This document shows, piece after piece, positions 13,831 to 22,056 of a stretch of 38,040 nucleotides of DNA. The first letter of the stretch is position 1, and every line of letters begins with the position of its first letter. Below the pieces are notes generated by a model. The model did no database searches, was not told the DNA's origin, and worked only from the letters and a program-made list of their open reading frames with translations. Source of the stretch: Hyphomicrobiales bacterium (GTDB lineage: Bacteria; Pseudomonadota; Alphaproteobacteria; Rhizobiales; Rhizobiaceae); contig UBXM01000035.1 in assembly GCA_900469445.1 (NCBI GenBank), positions 1 through 38,040 of the forward strand. The letters run 5' to 3'. The position numbers and the translations under genes are program-made.

Positions 13831-16620
13831 ATGTCTGCTGCAGCTGTATCGGCGGGCGCAAAGCGGCGCCTGCAGCTTTGCACGGCGATCGTTTCGCTGG
13901 CCTGGCTTTTGCCGGCCGGAGTTTACGCGCAATCCACCTGGACCGGCGCCTCCGACGACAATTTTTCCAACGGCGCCAACTGGACGCCTGCAGCGCCCGG
14001 TGCGGCAGACGCCGCCGCGATCGGTTCCGGCGCGCCGACCGTTTCCACCAATGCCACGGTGAACACCGTGGATGTGACGGGCGGCTCCTTGCATGTCGAT
14101 GCCACTTTGTCGGCAGCCGGCGGCACCAGCCTCTCCAATCCGGGCCGGATTGAGATTTCCACCGGTGGCCGGCTTGCCTCCGATGTCGAAATGACCGGCG
14201 GCAATATCGCCAATTCCGGCACGCTGGATGGCAATCTGCACATGTCCGGCGGCGAGACTGTCAATGACGGCGCCATCACCGGCACGACCGTGATTGATGG
14301 CGGCAAGCTTACCAACAATTTCGTCGTCACCGATGTCGATGTCTCGGCCGCTGCCGAGTTCGTCAACAATTCCGGTGCAGCGGCTGGAAACGTCACCAAT
14401 GCCGGAACGTCATCGAATGCCGGCACGATCGCCTCGCTGGTGAATACCGGTGGCACTTTCACCAATAATGGCGGCGGCAGCGTCACCGGTGACACCAATG
14501 TCATCGGCGGCACGGTGACCAACAATTTCGTCGTCACCTATGTAGACGTCGCCGCTGCAGCCATCTTCGTCAACAATTCAGGCGCGACAGCAGGCAACGT
14601 CACCAATGCCGGCAGCGCCTCGAATGCCGGAACGATCGCCTCTCTCACCAATACCGGTGGCACTTTCACCAACAATGACGGCGGCACAATTACCGGTGAC
14701 ACGGTGGTGACCGGCGGCACGCTGACCAACAATTTCGTCGTCACCGATATCGATGTCGCCGCCGCCGCGATCTTCGTCAACAATACCGGCGCGACGGCCG
14801 GCGATGTGACGAATGCGGGCAATGCCTCAAACGCCGGAACGGTCGCGTCGCTCACAAATACCGGCGGCACCTTCACCAACAACGACGGCGGCACGATCAC
14901 CGGCGATACGGTGGTGACCGGCGGCACGCTCGTCAACAATTTCGTCGTCACCGATGTCGATGTCGCGGCGGCAGCAAGCTTCGTCAACAATACCGGCGCG
15001 ACAGCCGGTGATGTGACCAATGCCGGCACCATCTCGAATGCAGGCACGGTCGCGTCGCTGACCAATACCAACGGCACCTTCATCAACAATGACGGTGGCA
15101 CGATCACCGGCGACGCGACGGTTGTCGGCGGCACGCTGGTCAATGACGGCACGGTGGGCGGTGCAATCGATATCGGCACGGATGGCGTTCTGGCCGGCTC
15201 GGGCGCGATCGGCGGTCTGACCGTTGGCTCCGGCGGCACATTCGCGCCGGGACCGGGTATCGCCACCGTTGCGGTCAACGGCAATGTCACTTTCGAGAAG
15301 GGTTCCACCTATCAGGTCGAAACCGATGCATCCGGCCTGTCCGACCGTCTGGATGCGGCAGGAACGGTCACGATCGACGGCGGCACGGTGGATGTGCTGG
15401 CCGGTTCGGGAACCTATTCGCTCGCCACCACCTACACGATCCTGACCGGAGACAGCGTCACCGGTGCCTTCGACGAAGTGAATTCCGATCTGGCCTTCCT
15501 GTCGCCGATCCTGACCTACGATCCGACCTCGGTAACGCTCGGCCTTTACCGCAATGACGTCGAGTTTGCAGATGTGGCGGAAACGCCAAACACCCGCGCG
15601 ACGGCGCAAGCCGTGCAGTCTCTCGGTACGAGCAATTCCGTCTTCCTCGGCGTCCTGCCGCTCAATGCGGCCGGTGCCCGCGATGCCTTCTCGCAATTGA
15701 GCGGCGAACTTCACGCCTCGCTGAAAAGCCAGCTCCTGCAGCAGAGCAATCTGGCCCACGAAGCGGTGATCGACCGGCTGAAGGGCAATGTCCCGGTTCA
15801 GGAAATCGACGGCGGTCCGAGTTTCTGGATGACCGGCGTCGCCGCGACCGATCGCTTCGACAGTGATGGCAATGCCGCCGGCATCGATGGCCATGTGGCT
15901 GGACTGTTCGCCGGTGTCGATGGCGATGTCTCCGAACACTGGCGCGTCGGCGGCCTGTTGGGTTACACCAATGCCTCGGCGGGCAGCGATGCGGACTGGG
16001 GCAGCTACCATGCCGGGCTTTATGCCGCGGCCGAATGGGGCAGGCTCAACGTCACAACCGGCGCGATCTATTCCCGAAACGATGTCTCGACGACGCGCAA
16101 TCTCGCCTTCGGCACATTCGAAGAGAAGCTGGAAGCTGATTATGCCAGCGCCACGCGCCAGGTCTTTGCCGATCTCGGCTGGCGCGAAAAGCTGGGCGAG
16201 GTCACGCTGGAGCCCTTCGCCAATCTCGCCTACATCAATCTCGCCACCGAGGATTTCCGCGAAGATGGCGGCGCGGCCGCTTTGTCGGCACGCGGCGAGA
16301 CGGACGATATCACGCTGACCACGCTTGGCCTCCGATGGTCCGCCGATATCGGCAATGCGGATCTGCCTGCGACATTTTCCGGCATGCTCGGCTGGCGCCA
16401 CGCGATCGGCGATCTGACGCCATCGTCACGTTTCGCCTTTTCATCGGCAAGCCCGTTCCTGATCGAGGGCGTTTCCCTGTCGCGCGACACGGCGGTGGTC
16501 GAGGCATCGCTCTCCGCCCAGGTTTCGAAATCGGCGCGAGTGAAGCTCAGTTATTCCGGCGAATTCGCCCATTCCTTCACCGCCCATGCGGCGAAGGCCA
16601 GTCTGGTCGTCGATTTCTAG
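13831..16620 (+). CDS. Autotransporter (type Va) with tandem-repeat passenger
   Basis: The 929-residue product starts with a signal peptide (about residues 12-33, cut near VYAQS). A passenger rich in Gly, Thr, Asn and Ala follows, then a linker (about 590-655) and a C-terminal beta-barrel (about 660-929) of autotransporter type ending in SLVVDF with the usual final Phe. Residues 161-436 are four tandem 69-residue repeats containing NNFVVTDVDVAAAA, ATAGNVTNAG and FTNNDGGTITGDT, expected to fold as a beta-helix. It should be exposed on or released from the cell surface and may act in adhesion; no protease or lipase motif is visible. It has its own leader with a hairpin and no downstream partner on its strand. 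Confidence 0.9.
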   Translation: MSAAAVSAGAKRRLQLCTAIVSLAWLLPAGVYAQSTWTGASDDNFSNGANWTPAAPGAADAAAIGSGAPTVSTNATVNTVDVTGGSLHVDATLSAAGGTSLSNPGRIEISTGGRLASDVEMTGGNIANSGTLDGNLHMSGGETVNDGAITGTTVIDGGKLTNNFVVTDVDVSAAAEFVNNSGAAAGNVTNAGTSSNAGTIASLVNTGGTFTNNGGGSVTGDTNVIGGTVTNNFVVTYVDVAAAAIFVNNSGATAGNVTNAGSASNAGTIASLTNTGGTFTNNDGGTITGDTVVTGGTLTNNFVVTDIDVAAAAIFVNNTGATAGDVTNAGNASNAGTVASLTNTGGTFTNNDGGTITGDTVVTGGTLVNNFVVTDVDVAAAASFVNNTGATAGDVTNAGTISNAGTVASLTNTNGTFINNDGGTITGDATVVGGTLVNDGTVGGAIDIGTDGVLAGSGAIGGLTVGSGGTFAPGPGIATVAVNGNVTFEKGSTYQVETDASGLSDRLDAAGTVTIDGGTVDVLAGSGTYSLATTYTILTGDSVTGAFDEVNSDLAFLSPILTYDPTSVTLGLYRNDVEFADVAETPNTRATAQAVQSLGTSNSVFLGVLPLNAAGARDAFSQLSGELHASLKSQLLQQSNLAHEAVIDRLKGNVPVQEIDGGPSFWMTGVAATDRFDSDGNAAGIDGHVAGLFAGVDGDVSEHWRVGGLLGYTNASAGSDADWGSYHAGLYAAAEWGRLNVTTGAIYSRNDVSTTRNLAFGTFEEKLEADYASATRQVFADLGWREKLGEVTLEPFANLAYINLATEDFREDGGAAALSARGETDDITLTTLGLRWSADIGNADLPATFSGMLGWRHAIGDLTPSSRFAFSSASPFLIEGVSLSRDTAVVEASLSAQVSKSARVKLSYSGEFAHSFTAHAAKASLVVDF
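14311..15138 (+). repeat. Four tandem 207-bp coding repeats
   Basis: Matching units begin at 14311, 14518, 14725 and 14932, each exactly 207 bp (69 codons) long. A partial fifth unit begins at 15139, where GGTLVNDG resumes before the sequence diverges. The units differ at scattered bases, many of them silent, but no insertions or deletions break the register. Confidence 0.9.
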
Positions 16621-16633
16621 ACAAATCCGCAGG

Positions 16634-17323
16634 TTAGATCGCGTCGGCCCATTCGCCGAGAGCCGCAACGACGGCCGGCAGATCCTGCATGCGCGAGATC
16701 ACCGTTTCCGCACCGGCATCCGTCAGGCGGTCCGCATGGCTCGGGTAGGTATGCGATGCGCCGGTAAACCCGACGACCCGCATGCCGGCTGCCCTTGCGC
16801 CACGCACGCCATGGGTGGAATCCTCGATCACCAGGCAACGCGACGGATCGACGCCGAACTGTTCGGCGCCATGCAGGAAGATATCCGGCTTCGGCTTGAC
16901 CCGGTCAGGACCAAGGTCCTTGGCGGAATAGATATGCGGCGCGAAATAGGGCTTCAGGCCGACCTTGGTCAGCATCATGTCCAGCCGTGCGCTTGAAGAA
17001 TTCGAGCAGATGCAGCGCTGGGTGGTCAGTCGTGCGAGCGCGAACTTCACGCCGTCGATGATCTTCACGTCCCGTTCCAGCCGGGCGTCGAGCAGCTTTT
17101 CCGACTTGTCGAGCAGCGAGGCCGAGAGTGGAATGTCCGCTTCCTTCTCGACGGTCAGCAGGATGTCCTTCCAGGTGAGGCCGGCAAACCGTTCGCCCAT
17201 TTCCTCGACGCTGATCGGATAACCCGCTTCCGTCAGCAGCCTTGATTCGACCTGTGCCGCAATGATTTCGGAATCGACGAGCACGCCGTCGCAATCGAAA
17301 ATGATGAGGTCGAAACCGCTCAT
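16634..17323 (-). CDS. HAD-superfamily hydrolase (beta-phosphoglucomutase-like)
   Basis: This 229-residue protein opens with the HAD motif I IIFDCDGVLVDSE (nucleophile Asp10, acid/base Asp12). Motif II is the SNSS segment, motif III the Lys of RVKPKPDIF, and motif IV LVIEDSTHGVRGA. A helical cap lies between about residues 15 and 85. The layout fits phosphoglycolate phosphatase / beta-phosphoglucomutase-like enzymes acting on a small sugar phosphate; the substrate cannot be read from sequence. Its end lies 13 bases from the converging autotransporter stop. Confidence 0.88.
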   Translation of the reverse strand: MSGFDLIIFDCDGVLVDSEIIAAQVESRLLTEAGYPISVEEMGERFAGLTWKDILLTVEKEADIPLSASLLDKSEKLLDARLERDVKIIDGVKFALARLTTQRCICSNSSSARLDMMLTKVGLKPYFAPHIYSAKDLGPDRVKPKPDIFLHGAEQFGVDPSRCLVIEDSTHGVRGARAAGMRVVGFTGASHTYPSHADRLTDAGAETVISRMQDLPAVVAALGEWADAI

Positions 17324-17433
17324 GAATGGGATACCTTCCAGACTATGTCAGCCGGCCTTCTAACGGAAGGAGGGCACAAGCTCAACCGGTTAGGCCGCAT
17401 GGCAGGGTCAAGCGGGGCGGGAAGCTTGGAGTT

Positions 17434-18327
17434 TCACATCCGCTGCAGCCCTTCCATCCATGCGACTATGGCGGAATTCACATCCTCCTTGCGATCCTGC
17501 ATGATCCAGTGGCCGGCATTGTTCCAGACATCGACCTTCGACTTCCCGTTCGAGAACCAGTCACGCATGCGCAGGGCTTGGCTCTCGTCGCGGCACAGGT
17601 GGTAGAAGGGGACCTTGATCGTTCTGCAGAACGCCTCGCTGCCGGCGCCAAGCCCAACCTGGTCTGGCCCCAAGAACAGCGGGCCGAATGTTTCCCGAAC
17701 GACGGCCTGCGGAGTGCCCTGAAGTCGTCTCGCATGCCAGCGTTTCATCCCGGGGTCGGTCGTTGCGTCGTAGAATGCTTCGAAAAGGGCAGGGCCGACA
17801 ATTGCCGGATCTTCCGTCTCGAGCCTCCCGGCCGTGCTTGCAAAGATGTGTTCCAAGTCCTCCGAAAAGCCCAGCGAACCATCGACGGAGATAACCGCAT
17901 CAACAATGTCGGGTCGCCTTGCCGCCACGCGAGCTGCGATCTGCCCACCCATCGAATGTCCTATCAAGGTAAAGGTCTGGCCGGGAAAACCTCGATCTAT
18001 CAGCGCCTCGATGTCGCCGGCGTAATCATCGGGAAAATAGGTACCCGATGGCATGACCTCGGATCTGCCGTGGCCGCGCAAATCGACTGCGACGACGCGG
18101 TATAGGCTTTCCAGGGCGGGCATCTGCCAGCTCCAGTCGTGCGAATCGCATGTCCATCCATGCAGCAGCATGACATTTCGTCCGGTTCCCGAAACCGTAT
18201 GGAAAAGTCTGGCCGCGCGCGTCGCAGCGGCCATTGCTGGTTTGGTTCCCGCTGCCGCCATTGCAGCCGTAAGACCGAAGGCGGATATCAGCCCCCGCCG
18301 CGACAGATCGAAATTATTGCTGGTCAT
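17434..18327 (-). CDS. Tat-exported alpha/beta hydrolase
   Basis: The 297-residue product starts with a twin-arginine signal (LSRRGLISAFGLTAAMAAAG), so it should be exported folded. The hydrolase fold shows the oxyanion segment LLHGWTCDSHDW, the nucleophile elbow IGHSMGG, and the catalytic His in NNAGHWIMQ. The VDLRGHGRS motif is that of haloperoxidase/esterase-like members; the substrate is unknown. I chose the ATG at 18327, which has AGGGA seven bases ahead; an ATG at 18354 has no ribosome site and would bury the Tat motif. It is divergent from an HxlR regulator across a perfect palindrome, suggesting it is the regulator's target. Confidence 0.85.
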   Translation of the reverse strand: MTSNNFDLSRRGLISAFGLTAAMAAAGTKPAMAAATRAARLFHTVSGTGRNVMLLHGWTCDSHDWSWQMPALESLYRVVAVDLRGHGRSEVMPSGTYFPDDYAGDIEALIDRGFPGQTFTLIGHSMGGQIAARVAARRPDIVDAVISVDGSLGFSEDLEHIFASTAGRLETEDPAIVGPALFEAFYDATTDPGMKRWHARRLQGTPQAVVRETFGPLFLGPDQVGLGAGSEAFCRTIKVPFYHLCRDESQALRMRDWFSNGKSKVDVWNNAGHWIMQDRKEDVNSAIVAWMEGLQRM

Positions 18328-18374
18328 GAGATCGTCCCTGATATGCGCGGTCATTGAGCGCCACGAGGATCAAC

Positions 18375-18391
18375 GATATACGTTGTATATC
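18375..18391. promoter_or_regulatory. Palindromic operator between hydrolase and HxlR gene
   Basis: GATATAC-GTT-GTATATC is a perfect inverted repeat with 7-bp arms. A further GATATAC half-site lies at 18422-18428, just before the HxlR ribosome site. Its place between divergent genes makes it the likely binding site of the regulator. Confidence 0.6.
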
Positions 18392-18442
18392 TACGATCAA
18401 TTACGCACCTGTAAGTGCCTAGATATACCGAAGGATATCGAG

Positions 18443-18814
18443 ATGCCCGCAAACGTGGATCAGGTCTTTTTCGCGGACTGCGCTGCCCGGTCCTTTTTCG
18501 ATCAGGTGGCAAACAAATGGTCGGTTATGATCCTGACCGTTCTCGAGGAAAAGCCGACCCGTTTCAATGAGCTCATGCGCAGGCTGGATGGCATCACCCA
18601 CAAGGCGCTAACCCAGGCGTTGCGGCGGCTGGAGCGGAATGGTCTCATTTTGCGGAAGGTTCTGGCGACCTCGCCGGTTGCTGTGGAATATTCCATCACG
18701 GACCTCGGTCGAACGCTTCAGGTTCCGTTCGGTGCCGTATACGAATGGGCGATCAATCATCTCGGCCATATCGAAGAGGCGCAGGCAGAATATGACGCCC
18801 GTGCGGCTATTTGA
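18443..18814 (+). CDS. HxlR family winged-helix transcriptional regulator
   Basis: The 123-residue product has the HxlR pattern: CAARSFFDQVANKWSVMILTVLEEKPTRFNELMRRLDGITHKALTQALRRLERNGLI, then the wing VAVEYSITDLGRTL. A cysteine (Cys12) sits at the N-terminal place where many HxlR proteins sense aldehydes or oxidants. The ATG at 18443 has AAGGA ten bases ahead; the longer open frame upstream runs through the hydrolase and is not real. It probably controls itself and the divergent hydrolase through the palindrome at 18375-18391. Confidence 0.88.
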   Translation: MPANVDQVFFADCAARSFFDQVANKWSVMILTVLEEKPTRFNELMRRLDGITHKALTQALRRLERNGLILRKVLATSPVAVEYSITDLGRTLQVPFGAVYEWAINHLGHIEEAQAEYDARAAI

Positions 18815-18848
18815 CCCTCGTCAGGCTCGAAACCCGATCCCGGTCACC

Positions 18849-19535
18849 TCACGAATCGATTGGAAACTGCAGCAGGAATTTGCGCTCGCCTTCGGGGGTA
18901 AACAGCACGGCCCGGCTTTCTTCGCTGCGCCGTGCCCAGCCCTTGTCGAACATATGGGCAAGCAACGCCTTGCCGAGCGTACCTGCCAGATGTGAACGAC
19001 GTTCGCTCCAGTCGAGGCAGGATTTGCATAGTGGCCTGCGGCTTGCCGAAAGCCGCGAAAGGTCGATGCCGAACGCCTCCAGTTGAGTGCGTCCTTTCGC
19101 CGTCACCGTCAGGTTTTCGCCATCCGATGCGATGTCACCATGACAGACGAAACTGTCCAGCATCCGCACGCCATAATCTCCGGCGAGGTGGTCGTAACAG
19201 ACGCGCGCCTTGCGCAGGGCGGGGTCCTTGGGGCCGGGCCGGTAGCGCAGGTGGCCACGGGTTGAGGCAAAGCCCATCATCGTTTCGATCAACCGCGCCG
19301 CTGCTTCGTCGGCCAGCGTGAAATAACGATGCCGCCCCTGTTTGCGCTGGGCCAGCAGGCCGCCCGCTTCGAGTTTGGAAAGATGCGAACTCGCCGTCTG
19401 CAGGGTGATGCCGCCGATCGCCGCAAGCTCGGTCGCGGTCAACGCCCGTCCGCCGGTCAAGGCCGCAAGCATGTTGGCGCGGGCGGGGTCGCCGATCAGC
19501 GCGGCGATCTGTGCAATGTCTGGACCTTCATTCAT
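18849..19535 (-). CDS. ArsR-type winged-helix regulator with C-terminal extension
   Basis: The 228-residue protein has an N-terminal ArsR/SmtB-type DNA-binding domain (ALIGDPARANMLAAL, TATELAAIGGITLQTASSHLSKLEAGGLL, RHRYFTLAD). A long C-terminal part contains ARVCYDHLAGDYGV and PLCKSCLDWSERRSHLAG, the motifs of a subgroup about twice the usual ArsR length. The Cys and His residues there could bind a metal or sense a thiol-reactive compound, but no classical CxCxxC arsenic site is present. It is divergent from a NIPSNAP/ABM gene pair across a perfect palindrome, so it probably represses that pair. Confidence 0.88.
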   Translation of the reverse strand: MNEGPDIAQIAALIGDPARANMLAALTGGRALTATELAAIGGITLQTASSHLSKLEAGGLLAQRKQGRHRYFTLADEAAARLIETMMGFASTRGHLRYRPGPKDPALRKARVCYDHLAGDYGVRMLDSFVCHGDIASDGENLTVTAKGRTQLEAFGIDLSRLSASRRPLCKSCLDWSERRSHLAGTLGKALLAHMFDKGWARRSEESRAVLFTPEGERKFLLQFPIDS

Positions 19536-19567
19536 GCACCACCTCTACCATGTTTTTCCCGCCCATA

Positions 19568-19585
19568 CTTCGATCGCTATCGAAG
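19568..19585. promoter_or_regulatory. Palindromic operator between ArsR-type and NIPSNAP genes
   Basis: CTTCGAT-CGCT-ATCGAAG is a perfect inverted repeat with 7-bp arms and a 4-bp centre. It lies 32 bases before the regulator start and about 65 bases before the NIPSNAP start. Confidence 0.6.
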
Positions 19586-19650
19586 CATCGCCGTTCGTCG
19601 ACATGGCAAAACGGTTTCGTCACGAGGAACACGAACCCGAGGAAAATGCC

Positions 19651-19992
19651 ATGATCACCTGTTTCATCCGCTACGAGATCGACCCGTTCAAAAAAGACAA
19701 GTTCGCCGATTATGCCCGCAATTGGGGCCAGTCGATCCCGCGCAACGGCGCCGATCTGATCGGTTATTTCGGCCCGCATGAAGGTTCCGCCACCACCGCT
19801 TACGGCGTCTACAATATCGAAAACCTCGCAGCCTACGAAGCCTATCGCGCCAGACTGGCGGCCGATCCTTTGGGCCGGGAGAATTACGAATTCGCCAAAC
19901 GGGAGCGTTTCATTCTCAGGGAAGATCGCATCTTCCTGAAAAACATGTCCCTGCCGCATGGAGCCCCTATCGGAGCATTGGTCGAGCCATGA
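19651..19992 (+). CDS. NIPSNAP family protein
   Basis: This 113-residue protein has the NIPSNAP / dimeric alpha-beta barrel pattern: MITCFIRYEIDPFKKDKFADYARNW, then GADLIGYFGPHEGS and YNIENLAAYEAYRARLAADP. The fold is shared with ABM and Dabb proteins; the substrate is unknown. An alternative ATG at 19603 would add 16 residues; the chosen ATG follows GAGGAAAA and gives the usual start. Its stop overlaps the start of the next gene (ATGA), so the two small barrel proteins are made together, probably under the divergent ArsR-type regulator. Confidence 0.82.
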   Translation: MITCFIRYEIDPFKKDKFADYARNWGQSIPRNGADLIGYFGPHEGSATTAYGVYNIENLAAYEAYRARLAADPLGRENYEFAKRERFILREDRIFLKNMSLPHGAPIGALVEP

Positions 19993-20336
19993 TTGCCGTG
20001 ATCTTCGAAGTCGTGCCCTATATGGGCGAACGCCACCGTTATCTCGATCTCGCAGGCGACCTGCGCGCTGAGCTCGAAAAGATCGACGGTTTCATTTCCA
20101 TCGAGCGTTTCGAAAGCCTGACGATGCGCGGCAAGCTTCTGTCACTTTCCTTCTGGCGCGACGAGGAGGCCGTGCGTCAGTGGCGAAACCTTGAGGCGCA
20201 TCGCGCCGCGCAACAGGCGGGCCGCAACGGCATCTTTGCCGATTACCGCCTGCGCATCGGCCATGTGCTGCGCGACTACGGCATGTTCGAACGCGATCAG
20301 GCGCCGAAAGACAGCCGCGAGGTTCACGCGGCGTAA
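19989..20336 (+). CDS. Antibiotic biosynthesis monooxygenase (ABM)-domain protein
   Basis: The 115-residue product has the ABM ferredoxin-like fold: MIAVIFEVVPYMGERHRYLDLAGDLRAELEKIDGFISIERFES and LLSLSFWRDEEAVRQWRNLEAHRAAQQAGR, the typical Trp-rich segment. Despite the family name many members are not antibiotic enzymes; roles include haem breakdown and cofactor-free oxygenation. It overlaps the NIPSNAP gene by four bases. It ends six bases from the converging antiporter gene. Confidence 0.85.
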   Translation: MIAVIFEVVPYMGERHRYLDLAGDLRAELEKIDGFISIERFESLTMRGKLLSLSFWRDEEAVRQWRNLEAHRAAQQAGRNGIFADYRLRIGHVLRDYGMFERDQAPKDSREVHAA

Positions 20337-20342
20337 GACGCC

Positions 20343-21983
20343 TCAAACCGTGTAACGCGCCTCGGCAAGGTCGATCTCGCGGATAAGTTTGCGGGCGATC
20401 TCTTCCGAGACTTTCCGGGCGCGGCTGAGACGAAAGATCTCGTCGCGTTCGGCACGCAGTGCTGCGAGGCGCAGCCGTTTGTCGACATCTTCCATCCGCC
20501 GCACCTGTTCCGCCTCGTCACCGATCTTGGAACGCCCGTCGATGCGCTGGCGGTAAATTTCCATCAGCCTTGTGCCGACATCGCCATAAAGATCGGCGTC
20601 CGTGCGGCCTTCGCTCATCGCGTGCTGCAATTTCTCGATCATCCGGATCGCCGCTTCCGCCGAGGCGATGCGGGCGGTATCTTCCTCCTGATGATGGTCC
20701 GGCTCGGGCGGCAGTTCGAGATCCTTGAGCAGGAAGGGCAGGCCGACGCTGGCGGCAATCAGCGAGAAGATGATCACGCCTGCGGCAAGAAAGATCGCAA
20801 GGTCGCGGGCCGGGAAGGGGGTGATCCCGTCATCGAGGAAAAGCGGCAGCGTCAGGATACCGGCAAGCGTGATGGCGCCGCGCACACCGGCAAGCGAGGT
20901 CGCCACCAGCAATTTCCAATGCGGTTTGCGGACATCCTGGCCGCGACGGGCGGCGCGGAACATCATGAAACGCAGCGACACCCAGACCCAGGCGAAACGC
21001 AGTGCGGCAAGTGCTGCGTTGATGGCGATCACATAACCGATCAGCCAGATCGGATCGACATGCCCGGTTTCGGTGACGACCCGTGCCGCGCCGGAAACGA
21101 TGCCGGGCAACTGTTCGCCGAGCAGCACGAACATGATGCCGTTGAGCGCAAACTGCACCGTATCCCACACGGCATTGCGCCGCACGCGGGTGATGCCGAG
21201 CGCCTTGCCCCGCAGTTCCGCGTAACTCATGGTGATCCCGGCGGCGACTGCGGCCAGGATGCCCGAACAATGCAGGTGTTCGGCAACCAGATAGGCGCCG
21301 AAGGGAATGAGCAGGCTGATGAGGATCTGCGCGCCGGGCTCTTCGCCGAGCTTGCGGGAGGCGAGTTCCTTTGTCCGCACCACCAGCCAGGTCACGCCGA
21401 CGCCGATCGCAATGCCGCCGATCGCGACCCACAGGAAGGTACCGACCGCATCCACCAGCGAGAACGTGCCGGTGACTGCGGCGGCGACTGCAAACCGCAT
21501 GCAGACAAGGCCCGACGCGTCGTTGAGCAGCGATTCCCCTTCGAGAATATGCATCAACCGGCCGGGTATCGGCACGCGCGCGGCAATCGCCGAGACTGCG
21601 ACCGGATCGGTCGGCGAAACGATGGCGGCAAGCGCGAATGCGACGGCAAGCGGCATGGCCGGGATCATCCAGTGGATCAGCAACCCGACACCGACCACCG
21701 TGAATACGACAAGCCCGAGCGCCAGTTCGAGGATCACGCCCTTGTCGCGGAACAGCCCTTCCTTGGGGATGCGCCAGCCATCGAGAAACAGAAGCGGCGG
21801 CAAAAACAGCAGGAAAAAGATATCCGGCTCCAGCACCACTCCTTCCCCGGTGATCCTGGTAATTGCCGCGCCGAGCGCGATCTGTATGAGCGGCAGCGGG
21901 ACGGGCAGGGGCAGCAGCCGCGAGATCGTGCCGCTCAGGATGACGGCAAGAAGCAGAACCAGGGCGATTGTGATGCTGTCCAT
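20343..21983 (-). CDS. CPA1-family Na+/H+ antiporter (NhaP/NHE type)
   Basis: The 546-residue product has about 12 membrane helices over the first 400 residues, then a soluble tail of about 130 residues rich in Arg, Asp and Glu. CPA1 markers are FLLFLPPLLFLDGW, AAIVSPTDPVAV and the ion-binding pair Asn154-Asp155 in GESLLNDASG; the Asn-Asp pair is typical of electroneutral exchangers. It should exchange sodium or other cations for protons at the inner membrane. The tail may regulate it. It is downstream of a TetR gene on the same strand with a 73-base gap, so linkage is possible but unproven. Confidence 0.92.
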   Translation of the reverse strand: MDSITIALVLLLAVILSGTISRLLPLPVPLPLIQIALGAAITRITGEGVVLEPDIFFLLFLPPLLFLDGWRIPKEGLFRDKGVILELALGLVVFTVVGVGLLIHWMIPAMPLAVAFALAAIVSPTDPVAVSAIAARVPIPGRLMHILEGESLLNDASGLVCMRFAVAAAVTGTFSLVDAVGTFLWVAIGGIAIGVGVTWLVVRTKELASRKLGEEPGAQILISLLIPFGAYLVAEHLHCSGILAAVAAGITMSYAELRGKALGITRVRRNAVWDTVQFALNGIMFVLLGEQLPGIVSGAARVVTETGHVDPIWLIGYVIAINAALAALRFAWVWVSLRFMMFRAARRGQDVRKPHWKLLVATSLAGVRGAITLAGILTLPLFLDDGITPFPARDLAIFLAAGVIIFSLIAASVGLPFLLKDLELPPEPDHHQEEDTARIASAEAAIRMIEKLQHAMSEGRTDADLYGDVGTRLMEIYRQRIDGRSKIGDEAEQVRRMEDVDKRLRLAALRAERDEIFRLSRARKVSEEIARKLIREIDLAEARYTV

Positions 21984-22056
21984 GGCGTTCCACCTCCTTC
22001 ATTCCAAATCAGTGATCTGAATAGGAAAGCGGGATGGCGGAGGCAAGGCGGTAAAC

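Noticed and set aside
14311..15138. CRISPR-like or non-coding tandem array
   Set aside because: The units are 207 bp, contiguous, in frame and part of a passenger domain; there are no short repeats with unique spacers.
14827..16401. A 524-codon open frame on the minus strand
   Set aside because: It is antisense to the autotransporter, with low-complexity Arg/Gly/Asp-rich translation and no ribosome site.
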